Source: an uncultured Clostridia bacterium (GTDB lineage Bacteria; Bacillota; Clostridia; Oscillospirales; Oscillospiraceae). Taken from it: a stretch of 64,000 nucleotides of DNA. Below the pieces are notes generated by a model. That model saw only the letters and a list, made by a program, of their open reading frames with translations. It was not told the origin of the DNA and did no database searches. Every line of letters begins with the position of its first letter. The first letter of the stretch is position 1. Below, one piece after another: positions 1 through 7,120 of the stretch. A program made the position numbers and the translations under genes. Location of the stretch: contig CAMUZA010000004.1 of assembly GCA_947165085.1 (NCBI GenBank), forward strand, positions 1 through 64,000, written 5' to 3'.

Positions 1-64
1 CTAATTGCTTTTGCGTCATTCCCCGCAGCAGGCGGAAATAGTGAATTCGTTCGCCGATCGCCAT
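1..64 (-). CDS. XRE-family repressor, N-terminus only (element 1 copy)
   Basis: The window opens inside this gene. The first 21 codons (MAIGERIHYFRLLRGMTQ...) read leftward from an ATG at 62-64, preceded on the minus strand by a good GGAGG ribosome site. They are identical at DNA level to the start of the complete repressor at 18277-18783 in element 2. By that comparison it is a helix-turn-helix regulator of about 168 residues that should control the divergent promoters beside it. The remainder lies left of the window, so intactness cannot be judged. Confidence 0.8.
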   Translation of the reverse strand, partial: MAIGERIHYFRLLRGMTQKQL

Positions 65-96
65 AAAAAGACCTCCAAAGAATAGTATCTGCATCA

Positions 97-124
97 ATTA
101 TAGCACATTTGTTTAATTTGTCAA
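97..124 (-). promoter_or_regulatory. Repressor promoter (leftward), element 1
   Basis: On the minus strand TTGACA (119-124) and TATAAT (97-102) are separated by 16 bp, a near-consensus sigma-A promoter reading into the XRE repressor. An operator-like TTTGTTTAA lies inside the spacer, which fits autoregulation. Confidence 0.75.
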
Positions 125-179
125 TATGGATTAAAACAATTTTGTTTAATTTCCCTATTGACTTTAACGTATTTGTTTA
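108..179. promoter_or_regulatory. Three direct operator-like repeats TTTGTTTA(A)
   Basis: Copies start at 108, 141 and 172, that is 33 and 31 bp apart, about three helical turns. The outer two fall within the spacers of the leftward and rightward promoters. The middle one is part of a near-palindrome (TTAAAACAATTTTGTTTAA). The layout resembles a temperate-phage repressor switch. That the XRE protein binds these sites is inferred. Confidence 0.6.
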
Positions 180-186
180 GTATGAT
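158..186 (+). promoter_or_regulatory. Rightward element promoter, element 1
   Basis: TTGACT (158-163), a 17-bp spacer and TATGAT (181-186) form a good promoter reading towards the hairpin array, relaxase, excisionase and integrase. The third operator-like TTTGTTTA lies in its spacer. Confidence 0.75.
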
Positions 187-287
187 ATAGTAGGAAACCA
201 GATGCTTCAGACAATACAACTGGAGGTGATAGCCAACCCCAAACAACTGAATAATCCGACCGATACAAGGAGGTATAGCTGGCGACG

Positions 288-449
288 ATGGCTCGCAAGA
301 GCCGGAGCGGTGGAGACGCTGGAGTTTCAAAGCTCGGGCAGGAGCCGGATCGGACAACGGATGAAGAGAGGGTGAAAAATCAGCCGCACGCCATAAGCGT
401 GCGGCAAAACTACTGCCTGACGCCGCCTGCGTCGGGCAAATCTTTTTGA
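288..449 (+). other. Possible small ORF / leader peptide (53 codons)
   Basis: An ATG at 288 follows AAGGAGGT (267-274) at a rather long 13-bp distance and opens a 53-codon frame beginning MARKSRSGGDAG. The element 2 copy (19007-19105) shares the first part exactly but then diverges and stops after 32 codons. The conserved start with unrelated ends argues for a leader or a gene remnant rather than a conserved protein. The MARKSR start resembles the beginning of many clostridial serine recombinases, which may be coincidence. A second overlapping frame starts at 202. Confidence 0.25.
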
Positions 450-731
450 AGATCTCTCCCGTGACGCGCTCAAGTTTTTTCGTCCCGACGTCTCTCGCCC
501 GGACGAAGGAAGCTGCGCTTCCGAGGGAGGATTGCCGAAAGACCACAGTGCGGTCTTTCGGCAACGGGCGGCAAACAAATTTGCTGCCCGCGCCGGGGAA
601 ACGGAGCAGATTGTGCTTCGTTTCTTCGGCGTAGGCTGCCGCAGCAGCCGCATCCGCCTCGCAGAGCCCACGGTACTTTGCAGCCGAAGGATGAAAGTAC
701 CATAGTGGGTTAATACACTTTCGCAAAAGTG
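384..731. other. Array of about ten short hairpins, no gene
   Basis: The interval between the leader and the relaxase holds no convincing ORF but a series of separate self-complementary stems. They include an 8-bp stem at 384-404, a stem at 414-438, GGAAGC/GCTTCC near 508, CCGAAAGACC/GGTCTTTCGG near 535, an 11-bp stem around GGGCGGCAAA, a GAAACGGAGCA stem, GGCTGC/GCAGCC, GGTACTTT/AAAGTACC and CACTTT/AAAGTG (716-731). Several imperfect pairs are G-U compatible, which favours an RNA structure. The position just upstream of a relaxase also makes an oriT possible. The function is unknown. Confidence 0.6.
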
Positions 732-774
732 CTTCTCCGGGGTCTTTTCATTCCCAAAAAAGGAGGTGATGCCT

Positions 775-2132
775 ATGGCCCGCAACGACGGAGCCAATCA
801 CACGTTCGTACGAAACCGCGATCTCAAGGCGGATAAAAAGCCACGCCCCAGAGCGCGTACGCTCACAACGAACGCAGAAAAGAGTCGTATTCCAATCCGG
901 ATATCGTTCCCGAACGGACGCCAATGAACGTGCATTTCAAATCGCCGGACGGCACGTATGAGGAAACTTTCTCCGCGCTGGAAGATCAAAGAGTGATTTC
1001 AACGTGGGGACTCAAACCCGGCTCGACGAAGATGTGCGAATTGATCTTCGACGTCAACTCCGCATACTTTTTCAACCACGGCGGGTATGAGTTTGCGAAA
1101 CAATTCTACGCCGACGCCTATCAGGCCGCGATCGAAATCGTCGGCGGCGAGCAGTATATCCTCTCGGCCGTGATGCACGCCGACGAGCGCAACCGAGCAA
1201 TGTCCGACGCGCTGGGGCAAGACGTCTTTCACTATCATATGCACGTCGTCTACGTGCCGGTGGTGGAGAAGAAAAAGCTCTGGTCGAAGCGCTGCAAGGA
1301 CCCGGCTTTGGTCGGCACCGTGAAGGAGATCATCCCGCAGGTCAGCCGTTCAAAGAAGTGGGAATCGAAACCGGCGTTGGATAAGAACGGCGAGCCGCTG
1401 CTGAACAAAGATGGCAAGCCCGTCCTGCATCATTCGTATTCCGTTTTGCAGGATGCGTTCTACGATCACATGGCAGCCGCCGGCTATGCCGATGTCGAAC
1501 GCGGCGAGCGCAGCAGCAGTGAAGAACATCTGACCGTGACGCAATTCAAGGTCGACAAAGAGGAACGCCGTCTTGAAATGATCCACGAAAAGATCAGAGA
1601 GGAAACGTCCGAGTTCTCTCAAGTGCGGAAAGAGAAGTACGCCGTCGAGAAAGAGATCGAGCAGAAGCAGAAGCGTCTGGATCAGCTGACGCCGCAGGTC
1701 GAGGACGCAGAGAGATTCGTCACCGAGCATCTCGGCAGGCCGGAAGACCTGATTCCCAAAACGACCACGATGGAATACGCAAGCCACTACCGCGAGAAGA
1801 AAGCCAAGCCGATCATCCAAAAGCTGTGGAAAGTCGCGCTGTCGCTCTGGCACACGGTGCAGGAACTGCGCACCAAGGCCAAAGACTGGCAGAAGAAGTT
1901 TGAGGCCGCCGCCCGTGACCGCGACATTCTGAAACGGCGTTGGGAGACCGCGCACGCAGAAAACGAAGAAATGAAATCCGAGCTGCGGGAATATGCGCTG
2001 GTGAAACGCGAACTCGGGCCGGTCGTGATGGAGGACATGCTGCAGACCGTCAAAGAGCGAGAAGCCGCCGAGGCCGCCGTCAGCCGTCAAGACCACCGCA
2101 ACCGCCATTACCGTGCAGAACAACAAAGATAA
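775..2132 (+). pseudogene. MobV/Pre-type relaxase, frameshifted near the N-terminus
   Basis: The ORF from 924 encodes most of a plasmid mobilization relaxase (Mob_Pre family). It has the HxDE-like HADER and the metal-binding HYHMH motif, followed by a long charged coiled-coil tail. The natural start appears to be the ATG at 775, behind a strong AGGAGGTGAT: its frame reads MARNDGANHTFVRNRDLK and then KKPRPR. The homologous continuation SAYAHNERRKESYSNPD lies in the other frame, starting at 852. Adding one base near 850-853 would rejoin both parts. The relaxase should nick oriT and lead DNA transfer. As read, the first part of the protein is out of frame, so it is probably inactive or reduced unless the indel is a sequencing error. 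Confidence 0.75.
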
Positions 2133-2240
2133 TGCAGATGTGCCTTCCATAGACACGATGCCTTGAATCTGTGCAAGGGCATGATGAAAGAATGCCGCAC
2201 ACTTGTACAGATTCCCCCATTATCAAAGGAGGTACTCTAT

Positions 2241-2471
2241 GTGTTTAACCAATTCCCGGACATCATGTCCATAAAAGATTTGCAAGGTGCGCTCGGCATC
2301 GGACGCACCAAAGCATACGAATTGATCCATACCGGAGAGATCCGGTCGATCCGCATCGGAAAAGCAATCCGAATTCCGAAGAAAGCCCTACTTGATTATG
2401 TCAATGGCTTCGTTTATAATCAAAACAGAAACGGTGTGGGCAGCTGCCTGAAAGAAAAGGAGGTTTCATGA
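2241..2471 (+). CDS. Excisionase-like helix-turn-helix protein (element 1)
   Basis: Small HTH_17/AlpA-type DNA-binding protein, about 76 residues. The central section, MSIKDLQGALGIGRTKAYEL followed by IRSIRIGKAIRIPKK, is the typical winged-helix excisionase pattern. The start chosen is GTG 2241, behind AAAGGAGGT; the ATG nearby is out of frame, and the element 2 homologue also starts with GTG at the equivalent place. The longer ORF-track start at 2163 lacks a ribosome site. The stop overlaps the integrase start as ATGA, so the two are translationally coupled. The likely role is to steer the integrase towards excision, or to regulate it. Confidence 0.8.
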   Translation: MFNQFPDIMSIKDLQGALGIGRTKAYELIHTGEIRSIRIGKAIRIPKKALLDYVNGFVYNQNRNGVGSCLKEKEVS

Positions 2472-3628
2472 ATATTACAGGCAGCCTACAAATCCGAAAC
2501 GGCACTTACTATATGATGCTCCGCGTCCCGAGGGGCGACGGCACCTATACGCAGAAAGCCAAAACCACAAAAATCAAAGCGCAGGGCAAGAATGAGCGCG
2601 AGACGCGCCGCAACAAGCTGGAAGCAGAGAAAATGCTGGCGCAATGGAGCGACGATCTGGAACAAAACGTCGGTCTTGCCAATCACAGACCGCTGATCGC
2701 GGCGCTGGACGAATGGCTGGAACGGAGAAAGCGCAGTATTCGGCAGAATACCTATGAATCCTACTTGTGCGAATACAACTACCATATCAAGCCGTACTTC
2801 GCGCCGAAAAAGCTGCGGCTGTGCGACGTGACGCCGCGAATCATCCAGCGCTACGTAGATGACAAAGAAACGTCCGGACTATCGCCCAACAGCGTGAAAA
2901 AGCACCTCGTTATTCTGAACGGCGTGTTCAACGACGCGATCAAGCTGGGCGATATGACGTTCAATCCCTGCGCGAGGATCACGCCTTCCCGCCGCGAGAA
3001 GTTTGTCGGCAAAGCGTACACCGCCGAGGAGGCGCGGCAGCTATTGGCCGCGGTCAAAGGCGAGTCCCTCGAGCCGGCCGTCTATCTGGCGCTGTATCTC
3101 GGTCTCAGGCGCTCGGAAGTCGCGGGCCTGCGCTGGATGGATGTGGATATGGAGAACGATCAGGTGCATATCCGCAATACGATCGTGCGCTTCTACACGG
3201 TGACGGAGCATGAAAAAACAAAGAGCAGAGCGAGCAAACGCGATCTCTATCTTCCCGCAGGTTTGAAAACGTACCTGCAGGAGCTGCGAAAGAAGCAGGA
3301 AGAAAACCATGCATTTCTGGATCTGGCGTTTTCAGAAGAATCCCACGTGTGTCAATGGGAGGACGGTCGGGCGTTTCAGCCGGAGTATATCAGCACCCGC
3401 TTCCGGGAAGTGCTGCAAAAGCGCGGACTGCCGAAGATCCGATTCCACGATCTGCGGCATACCGCGGGCAGTCTTCTGATCAATCAGGGGCAGTCGGCAA
3501 AACAGGTGCAGGAATTCCTCGGGCACGAGAACGTAGCGACCACGCTCGACATCTACACGCATTTGACGATGGATCGGAAAAAGGACACCGCAGACGCGAT
3601 CGATTCCCTGCTTTCTGACGCAAGTTAG
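2468..3628 (+). CDS. Tyrosine site-specific integrase (element 1)
   Basis: 386-residue phage-type integrase. The N-terminal arm-binding region (about 1-60) is followed by a SAM-like core-binding domain (about 65-170) and the catalytic domain. Catalytic-site motifs are visible: LGLRRSEVAGLRW (first Arg), HDLRHTAGSLL (HxxR), LGHENVATTLDIYTH (His and the nucleophilic Tyr). It is coupled to the excisionase gene by an ATGA overlap and lies next to the att core at the tRNA-Leu 3' end, which should be its target. It is clearly homologous to, but distinct from, the element 2 integrase, and its arm repeats differ too. Confidence 0.95.
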   Translation: MNITGSLQIRNGTYYMMLRVPRGDGTYTQKAKTTKIKAQGKNERETRRNKLEAEKMLAQWSDDLEQNVGLANHRPLIAALDEWLERRKRSIRQNTYESYLCEYNYHIKPYFAPKKLRLCDVTPRIIQRYVDDKETSGLSPNSVKKHLVILNGVFNDAIKLGDMTFNPCARITPSRREKFVGKAYTAEEARQLLAAVKGESLEPAVYLALYLGLRRSEVAGLRWMDVDMENDQVHIRNTIVRFYTVTEHEKTKSRASKRDLYLPAGLKTYLQELRKKQEENHAFLDLAFSEESHVCQWEDGRAFQPEYISTRFREVLQKRGLPKIRFHDLRHTAGSLLINQGQSAKQVQEFLGHENVATTLDIYTHLTMDRKKDTADAIDSLLSDAS

Positions 3629-3653
3629 ACCGCTTATCCGCCCCCAAGAATCC

Positions 3654-3736
3654 TTGTTATCATTTTTGTTATCATAGCCGCTCTGTAGGGGTAGTTTTCA
3701 AGAAACCGAAAATCTTGTTATCATTTTCGTTATCAT
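3654..3736. promoter_or_regulatory. Arm-type integrase sites, element 1
   Basis: Two pairs of direct repeats, TTGTTATCATTTTTGTTATC at 3654 and a near-identical pair at 3715-3736 with one base changed, lie between the integrase gene and the core. Paired direct repeats here are typical of arm sites bound by an integrase N-terminal domain. Confidence 0.6.
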
Positions 3737-3786
3737 CGGCGATTTTTGAAGAAATCAGCGATTTCGATATCGGGCAAAAAGTTAGA

Positions 3787-3820
3787 AAAATGCCCGAAAT
3801 CTGACGATTTCGGGCATTTT
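3787..3820. terminator. Bidirectional terminator next to att core (element 1)
   Basis: A perfect 15-bp stem (AAAATGCCCGAAATC with its complement) and a TGAC loop, with A/T runs on both sides. It ends 2 bp before the att core. It can end integrase transcription from the left, and would also end tRNA-Leu transcription if element 2 were excised. Confidence 0.8.
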
Positions 3821-3821
3821 C

Positions 3822-3879
3822 GATGGTGCGCGAGGCGGGACTTGAACCCGCACGTCCGGAGTGGACACTAGAACCTGAA
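3822..3879. repeat. att core (58 bp) with partial tRNA-Leu 3' half
   Basis: Identical to 20985-21042 over 58 bp. It covers the CCA end, acceptor strand, T arm, variable arm and anticodon loop of tRNA-Leu(CAG) read on the minus strand. Past 3879 the sequence is no longer tRNA, so this is a junction copy and not a functional gene. It marks the boundary between element 1 and element 2. Confidence 0.92.
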
Positions 3880-4103
3880 AGGCTTCAAGTGCGTTTCGGA
3901 GCGTGTTTTTCAGCGTTGCCTAATGCCGTGCAAACCGTTGAAAACACTGGGTTTCCCGGCGTTTTGTCTCGCAACCGCCTGCCACTGCAAACGATGCAGT
4001 TTTTGGGACCCTTGTTAGATGTTTGTTAGATGCTATATTTATTTGATTTCGGCGCTTACCTGCTTCATGTACAGCTTTCTAGTGTCAAGATAGGAGGATT
4101 CTT
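3880..4103. other. Left end of element 2, non-coding
   Basis: This stretch has no supported gene. The ORF 3823-4029 in the track simply reads through the tRNA fragment. It holds the arm-type repeats at 4012-4032 and, at the end, a GGAGG ribosome site for the gene starting at 4104. Confidence 0.6.
4012..4032. promoter_or_regulatory. Arm-type integrase sites, element 2 left end
   Basis: The tandem direct repeat TTGTTAGATG-T-TTGTTAGATG matches the pair at the opposite end of element 2 (20865-20887) and differs from the element 1 repeats. This supports specific binding by the element 2 integrase. Confidence 0.65.
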
Positions 4104-4349
4104 ATGAAAAAGACCACAAAATGCGAATTCAATATGGACACCAACTGCGTTGAAATCCAGTTCGCAGACGGCAGTATGTTCGCCATCGACTGCGAGGCCG
4201 TCGAGGAAGTTTACGACATCAGCATCGCCAATCGGTCCGAGCTGGACTGGCTGATCTACAACAATCCGTTGGAGTACGCCTACCACGTTCTCAACGGCAG
4301 CGTCCCCGAATACCTGAAGGGCAATCACGAACACCGACTGTTGGATTAG
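4104..4349 (+). CDS. Small conserved hypothetical protein (DUF6061-like)
   Basis: 81 residues starting at an ATG preceded by AGGAGG. The sequence is acidic, with a two-strand beginning (CEFNMDTNCVEIQFADGS) and the segment RSELDWLIYNNPLEYA. I associate this with a small Firmicutes family of unknown function (DUF6061), from memory and only tentatively. It is alone on the plus strand just inside the left end of element 2, with no clear promoter partner. No function can be assigned. Confidence 0.6.
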   Translation: MKKTTKCEFNMDTNCVEIQFADGSMFAIDCEAVEEVYDISIANRSELDWLIYNNPLEYAYHVLNGSVPEYLKGNHEHRLLD

Positions 4350-4408
4350 TCAATACATAACCCGTGCCCGCCGACGATAATCGGCGGGCACATCTTTGGT
4401 AGAAGCGT

Positions 4409-5773
4409 TTATACCATACCATTCAAATCCGAGAAATCAGAAGTGAACAGAATTTCTTTTGGCAGTTCCTTCTTGTGCAGGAACATCAGCATATAAATCG
4501 GGAAATAGGTCACTTTCCCGACGGTTTCGACATTGCCATTGCAGAAAACATATCCCTCGCTGATGCCGTATTCCGTCACATCCAGCACGTTATCCATCGC
4601 GTTGTGACGATAATAATCCTTGCCTGATTTGATTTCAATCGGCAGAACCTTGCCGTTTTCTTCTATGACGAAGTCGAGTTCCCCGAACTTCTTGCTGTTA
4701 TAATAATAGAGCGCAAATCCGTGCGCTGCAAGTTCTTCGGCTGCAACGTTTTCGTAAATGGAGCCGAAGTTCATACTGGTTTCGTGCTGCAGGATTCTGA
4801 CCTGGATCTCATTGCCGTACTGTGCCGCGAGCAGCCCGACATCATTTGAAAACAGCTTAAACAGGTTCTGCGATTTTGAGAGCAGCAACGGCACTTTCGG
4901 CTCATCCACGACGTTGACCGAAAGCGCAACGCCTGCATTCTTGAGCCAAAGGAAACTGTCGTAATACTTATCAAATCGCGCTTTTTCATTGAGATTCTTC
5001 AATATGAAGCGTTTGTTTTTCGCATTCAATTCGCTTGGGATAAGATCGAAAATCTCATTGAGATACAGCCGGTCTTTCTCATCATATTTGGAAATATCGC
5101 GCTTATAGAGGCGAATGATCGCATTCTGCGCGTCCGCGACCTTGCGAAGGTTCTTCGTTTCCAGATAGGCAGAAACTGCCTCCGGCATTCCGCCGACAAT
5201 GAGATACAGCTCAAACAGTGCTGTCATTCTCTCGTGAATAAACGCATCTACCGGCGTTTTCTGTTCAAACGAACTGCGCAGCGAGTCAATCACTTTTTCT
5301 CCGACGCCGTTCGCCCACGCAAATTCCTCAAAATCCAGCGGGTACATCGTGGCAATGTCCATATATCCCACAGGCGCAGAAACAATGTCTTTGAAAACCG
5401 TGCCGAGCAGCGAACCGCTGAGAATGTAGGCGTAGGTCCCCTCCTGCACAAGGTACTTGATCTGTGTGATCAGTTCCCTGCATTCCTGGACCTCGTCAAA
5501 GAAGATCATCGTCTTACCGGGAATCATCCGATCTCCAAACACCGCCGAAAGGCGCAGCAGGATTTCATCCGCACCTTGCGCGTTCTCGAAAACCGAAACA
5601 TATTCCGGATTCTCAATAAAATCAATCGTAATTACGCTTTCATAATGCGCTTCGGCAAACTTTCCAATCGCATAAGACTTGCCGACCTGACGAGCGCCAA
5701 CGATCATCAACGCCTTGTTTGGGTCGCTCTTATAGAATTCTTCTATCCGATTTGTGATTTTTCTGCGGAGCAT
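4409..5773 (-). CDS. AAA-family ATPase with DUF4143 C-terminal domain
   Basis: 454 residues. The N-terminal AAA_14 ATPase has a Walker A GARQVGKSY near residue 27 and a Walker B-like MIFFDEVQE near 88. The C-terminal DUF4143 domain has a nuclease-like fold, with a PIEIKSGKDY stretch near residue 380 that resembles the PD-(D/E)xK signature (ELDFVIEE...EIKSGK). Proteins of this type are very common in Clostridia and gut bacteria and remain mostly uncharacterised; roles in defence or stress have been proposed. Monocistronic on the minus strand, start at 5773 with a GGAGG site upstream. Confidence 0.88.
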   Translation of the reverse strand: MLRRKITNRIEEFYKSDPNKALMIVGARQVGKSYAIGKFAEAHYESVITIDFIENPEYVSVFENAQGADEILLRLSAVFGDRMIPGKTMIFFDEVQECRELITQIKYLVQEGTYAYILSGSLLGTVFKDIVSAPVGYMDIATMYPLDFEEFAWANGVGEKVIDSLRSSFEQKTPVDAFIHERMTALFELYLIVGGMPEAVSAYLETKNLRKVADAQNAIIRLYKRDISKYDEKDRLYLNEIFDLIPSELNAKNKRFILKNLNEKARFDKYYDSFLWLKNAGVALSVNVVDEPKVPLLLSKSQNLFKLFSNDVGLLAAQYGNEIQVRILQHETSMNFGSIYENVAAEELAAHGFALYYYNSKKFGELDFVIEENGKVLPIEIKSGKDYYRHNAMDNVLDVTEYGISEGYVFCNGNVETVGKVTYFPIYMLMFLHKKELPKEILFTSDFSDLNGMV

Positions 5774-6315
5774 TATGATCCTCCTTCCCTGTTGATAGTA
5801 GTATTATAACACAAATCCGCAAAAAATCAACGAGAAATATGCACTTTTCTTTGCACTTTTCCGCAAAAATATCGTGTCATTTTTACACTTTTCCACGAAC
5901 GCCGTCAAACCATTCCCTAATTCGCACTCTTTCAGTAATAATTCGCAGAAAAATCACTCTGCAGACCGGCAGGGCGATTTTCATAAGTAGGGCGACATTT
6001 CACTTGCACTTTTGCAAGATTACGATCAGACATATCTGTTTTTCTTGCACATGTGCCTGATTTGTGCGTTCCGTGTCTTTTTTACCGTATAATCACGGCG
6101 AAACAAAAAACCAACGGAAAACGTCTTAGCGTATCAAGTAGTTTTTCGGCAGATTTTTATAAATCACAAAAATCTGCCGAAATTTTCGTTTCCGTTTGCT
6201 GCTCATCTTTCAAGCGTTTTCTGCAGTTTTGCAAATCTGCGGAAAACCATTTAATTCTGCGCAGATTCGGCAAATGCATTTGTTGTTCTCAAAATTAAAT
6301 TTTAATATACTATTC
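5774..6315. other. AT-rich intergenic region, no supported gene
   Basis: The small ORFs here have no ribosome sites or family likeness. Visible structure: short repeats of GCACTTTTC near 5840-5900, a long perfect hairpin at 6144-6182 (TTCGGCAGATTTTT and its complement, about 15 bp), and the palindrome ACTATTCG-TAC-CGAATAGT near 6310. It probably represents decayed DNA upstream of the AbiEii remnant. Confidence 0.5.
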
Positions 6316-6564
6316 GTACCGAATAGTCAAACAAATAATGACGCATCAGTTCTTGATGCAGCGATCAGAGCAACCGCTAAACACCGTGACACAGAAGTTC
6401 AGATTTCTGATGCCGCAGCAATCACGAAGAACATTACACAGAGTAAAGAGCTTCGCGCAATGTGGGAGAAATACCGCAAGCAATTCGCCTACGCAAAAGA
6501 CATCGATTTTGACGCAATCGTCGATGTCATCGCCAAACTCTCGCATACGACTCTTGCGCAATAG
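6316..6564 (+). pseudogene. C-terminal remnant of an AbiEii/AbiGii-type nucleotidyltransferase toxin
   Basis: The last ~80 codons of the ORF (SVLDAAIRATAKHRDTEV, then ELRAMWEKYRKQFAYAKDI) resemble the C-terminus of AbiEii toxins, where a short helical segment ends in a WxxYxxxFxYA-like motif. The catalytic nucleotidyltransferase domain (GGT.. and DxD motifs) is absent, and the upstream 120 bases read as unrelated sequence. No AbiEi antitoxin gene is seen. I read this as a decayed abortive-infection gene, recognised from memory of the family only. Confidence 0.55.
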
Positions 6565-7120
6565 ATTGCCGAACGATTTTTAGCACCGGGACGGCGCGCA
6601 GTCGCAGAAAAAACTGTGCAGTTTTTCTGCGAAGTGGGGCTTGGGGCGAATCCCCAGCAAGCCGCATCGGGGAGATTTTGTCCCCACAGATGCCCTGCTT
6701 GCTACAATTTGTTTGCCCCGAAATGACACAACCAAAAAAGCGTCGCATAGAGACTTATATCACAGGTCAGCCCCTCTCGCGATGCTCAACCTGATCTTCT
6801 ACGCTCGTTTTGCCAAAACAGAGGGGTTTCTTAATCATAGAGTTTCTAACGCAGGCCGCCGCAGCGAATCCTCCCGCCGCAGGAAGCACTTGAAGCGAAG
6901 GGCGCAAAATATCAACGATTATCAATCTTGCAAGCAGGGCATCCTGGGGTAGAAAACCTCCCGTGATGCGTCTTGTCAGGACATCGTCCTAATACCTTCT
7001 TTGCAGATTTTTCAAATCCGCAACCACGCGTTTCCCCGCCGCTTTGCAAGTAATATTTCACGTTCCACGCACCAACGCTCTCGGAATACTTTCCGAGAGC
7101 GTTGACATTTCCATTCCTCT
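6565..7120. other. Intergenic region, no supported gene
   Basis: Short ORFs on both strands lack starts with ribosome sites. It includes an imperfect hairpin at about 6603-6632 (GCAGAAAAAACTG with its partner), and a 14-bp perfect stem at 7073-7104 (CAACGCTCTCGGAA, TACT loop) just beyond the hsdR stop. The latter may act as 3' end structure of the hsd transcript although it lacks a clear U-run. Confidence 0.5.

Larger units (their letters stand above)
1..355. repeat. Control-region repeat, copy A
   Basis: By eye, bases 1-355 are identical to 18720-19074 without mismatch. The repeat covers the repressor start, both divergent promoters, the operators and the leader. Identity stops abruptly at 356 (AACGG against GACGG, then unrelated). 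The left limit may extend beyond the window. The integrases of the two elements differ clearly in protein sequence, so this identity stands out. Confidence 0.95.
1..3879. mobile_element. Integrative element 1 (right part), integrative mobilizable element
   Basis: Right-hand part of an element integrated at the tRNA-Leu(CAG) 3' end. Visible content, left to right: N-terminus of an XRE repressor, divergent switch promoters, a hairpin array, a MobV-type relaxase with a frameshift, an excisionase-like protein, a tyrosine integrase, arm-type repeats, a terminator and the 58-bp core. The integrase gene points at the core, as usual for tRNA-targeting elements. The left boundary is outside the window. 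Relaxase without visible type IV secretion genes suggests a mobilizable rather than self-conjugative element, but the missing left part could change this. Confidence 0.8.

Noticed and set aside
121-726. 201-codon minus-strand ORF over the leader and hairpin array
   Set aside because: No ribosome site and no family likeness; it is open because of base composition and symmetric stems, and it runs against the strong rightward promoter.
384-731. CRISPR array
   Set aside because: The hairpins all differ in sequence and there are no constant repeats with regular spacers; no cas genes are present in the window.
3823-4029. ORF of 68 codons beginning MVREAGLEPARPEWTLEPE
   Set aside because: It is a translation of the tRNA-Leu att fragment and following arm sites; the same start occurs at 20953-21165 over the intact tRNA.
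6053-6298. 81-codon ORF in the gap before the AbiEii remnant
   Set aside because: It covers a long perfect hairpin, lacks a ribosome site and has a composition unlike genes.
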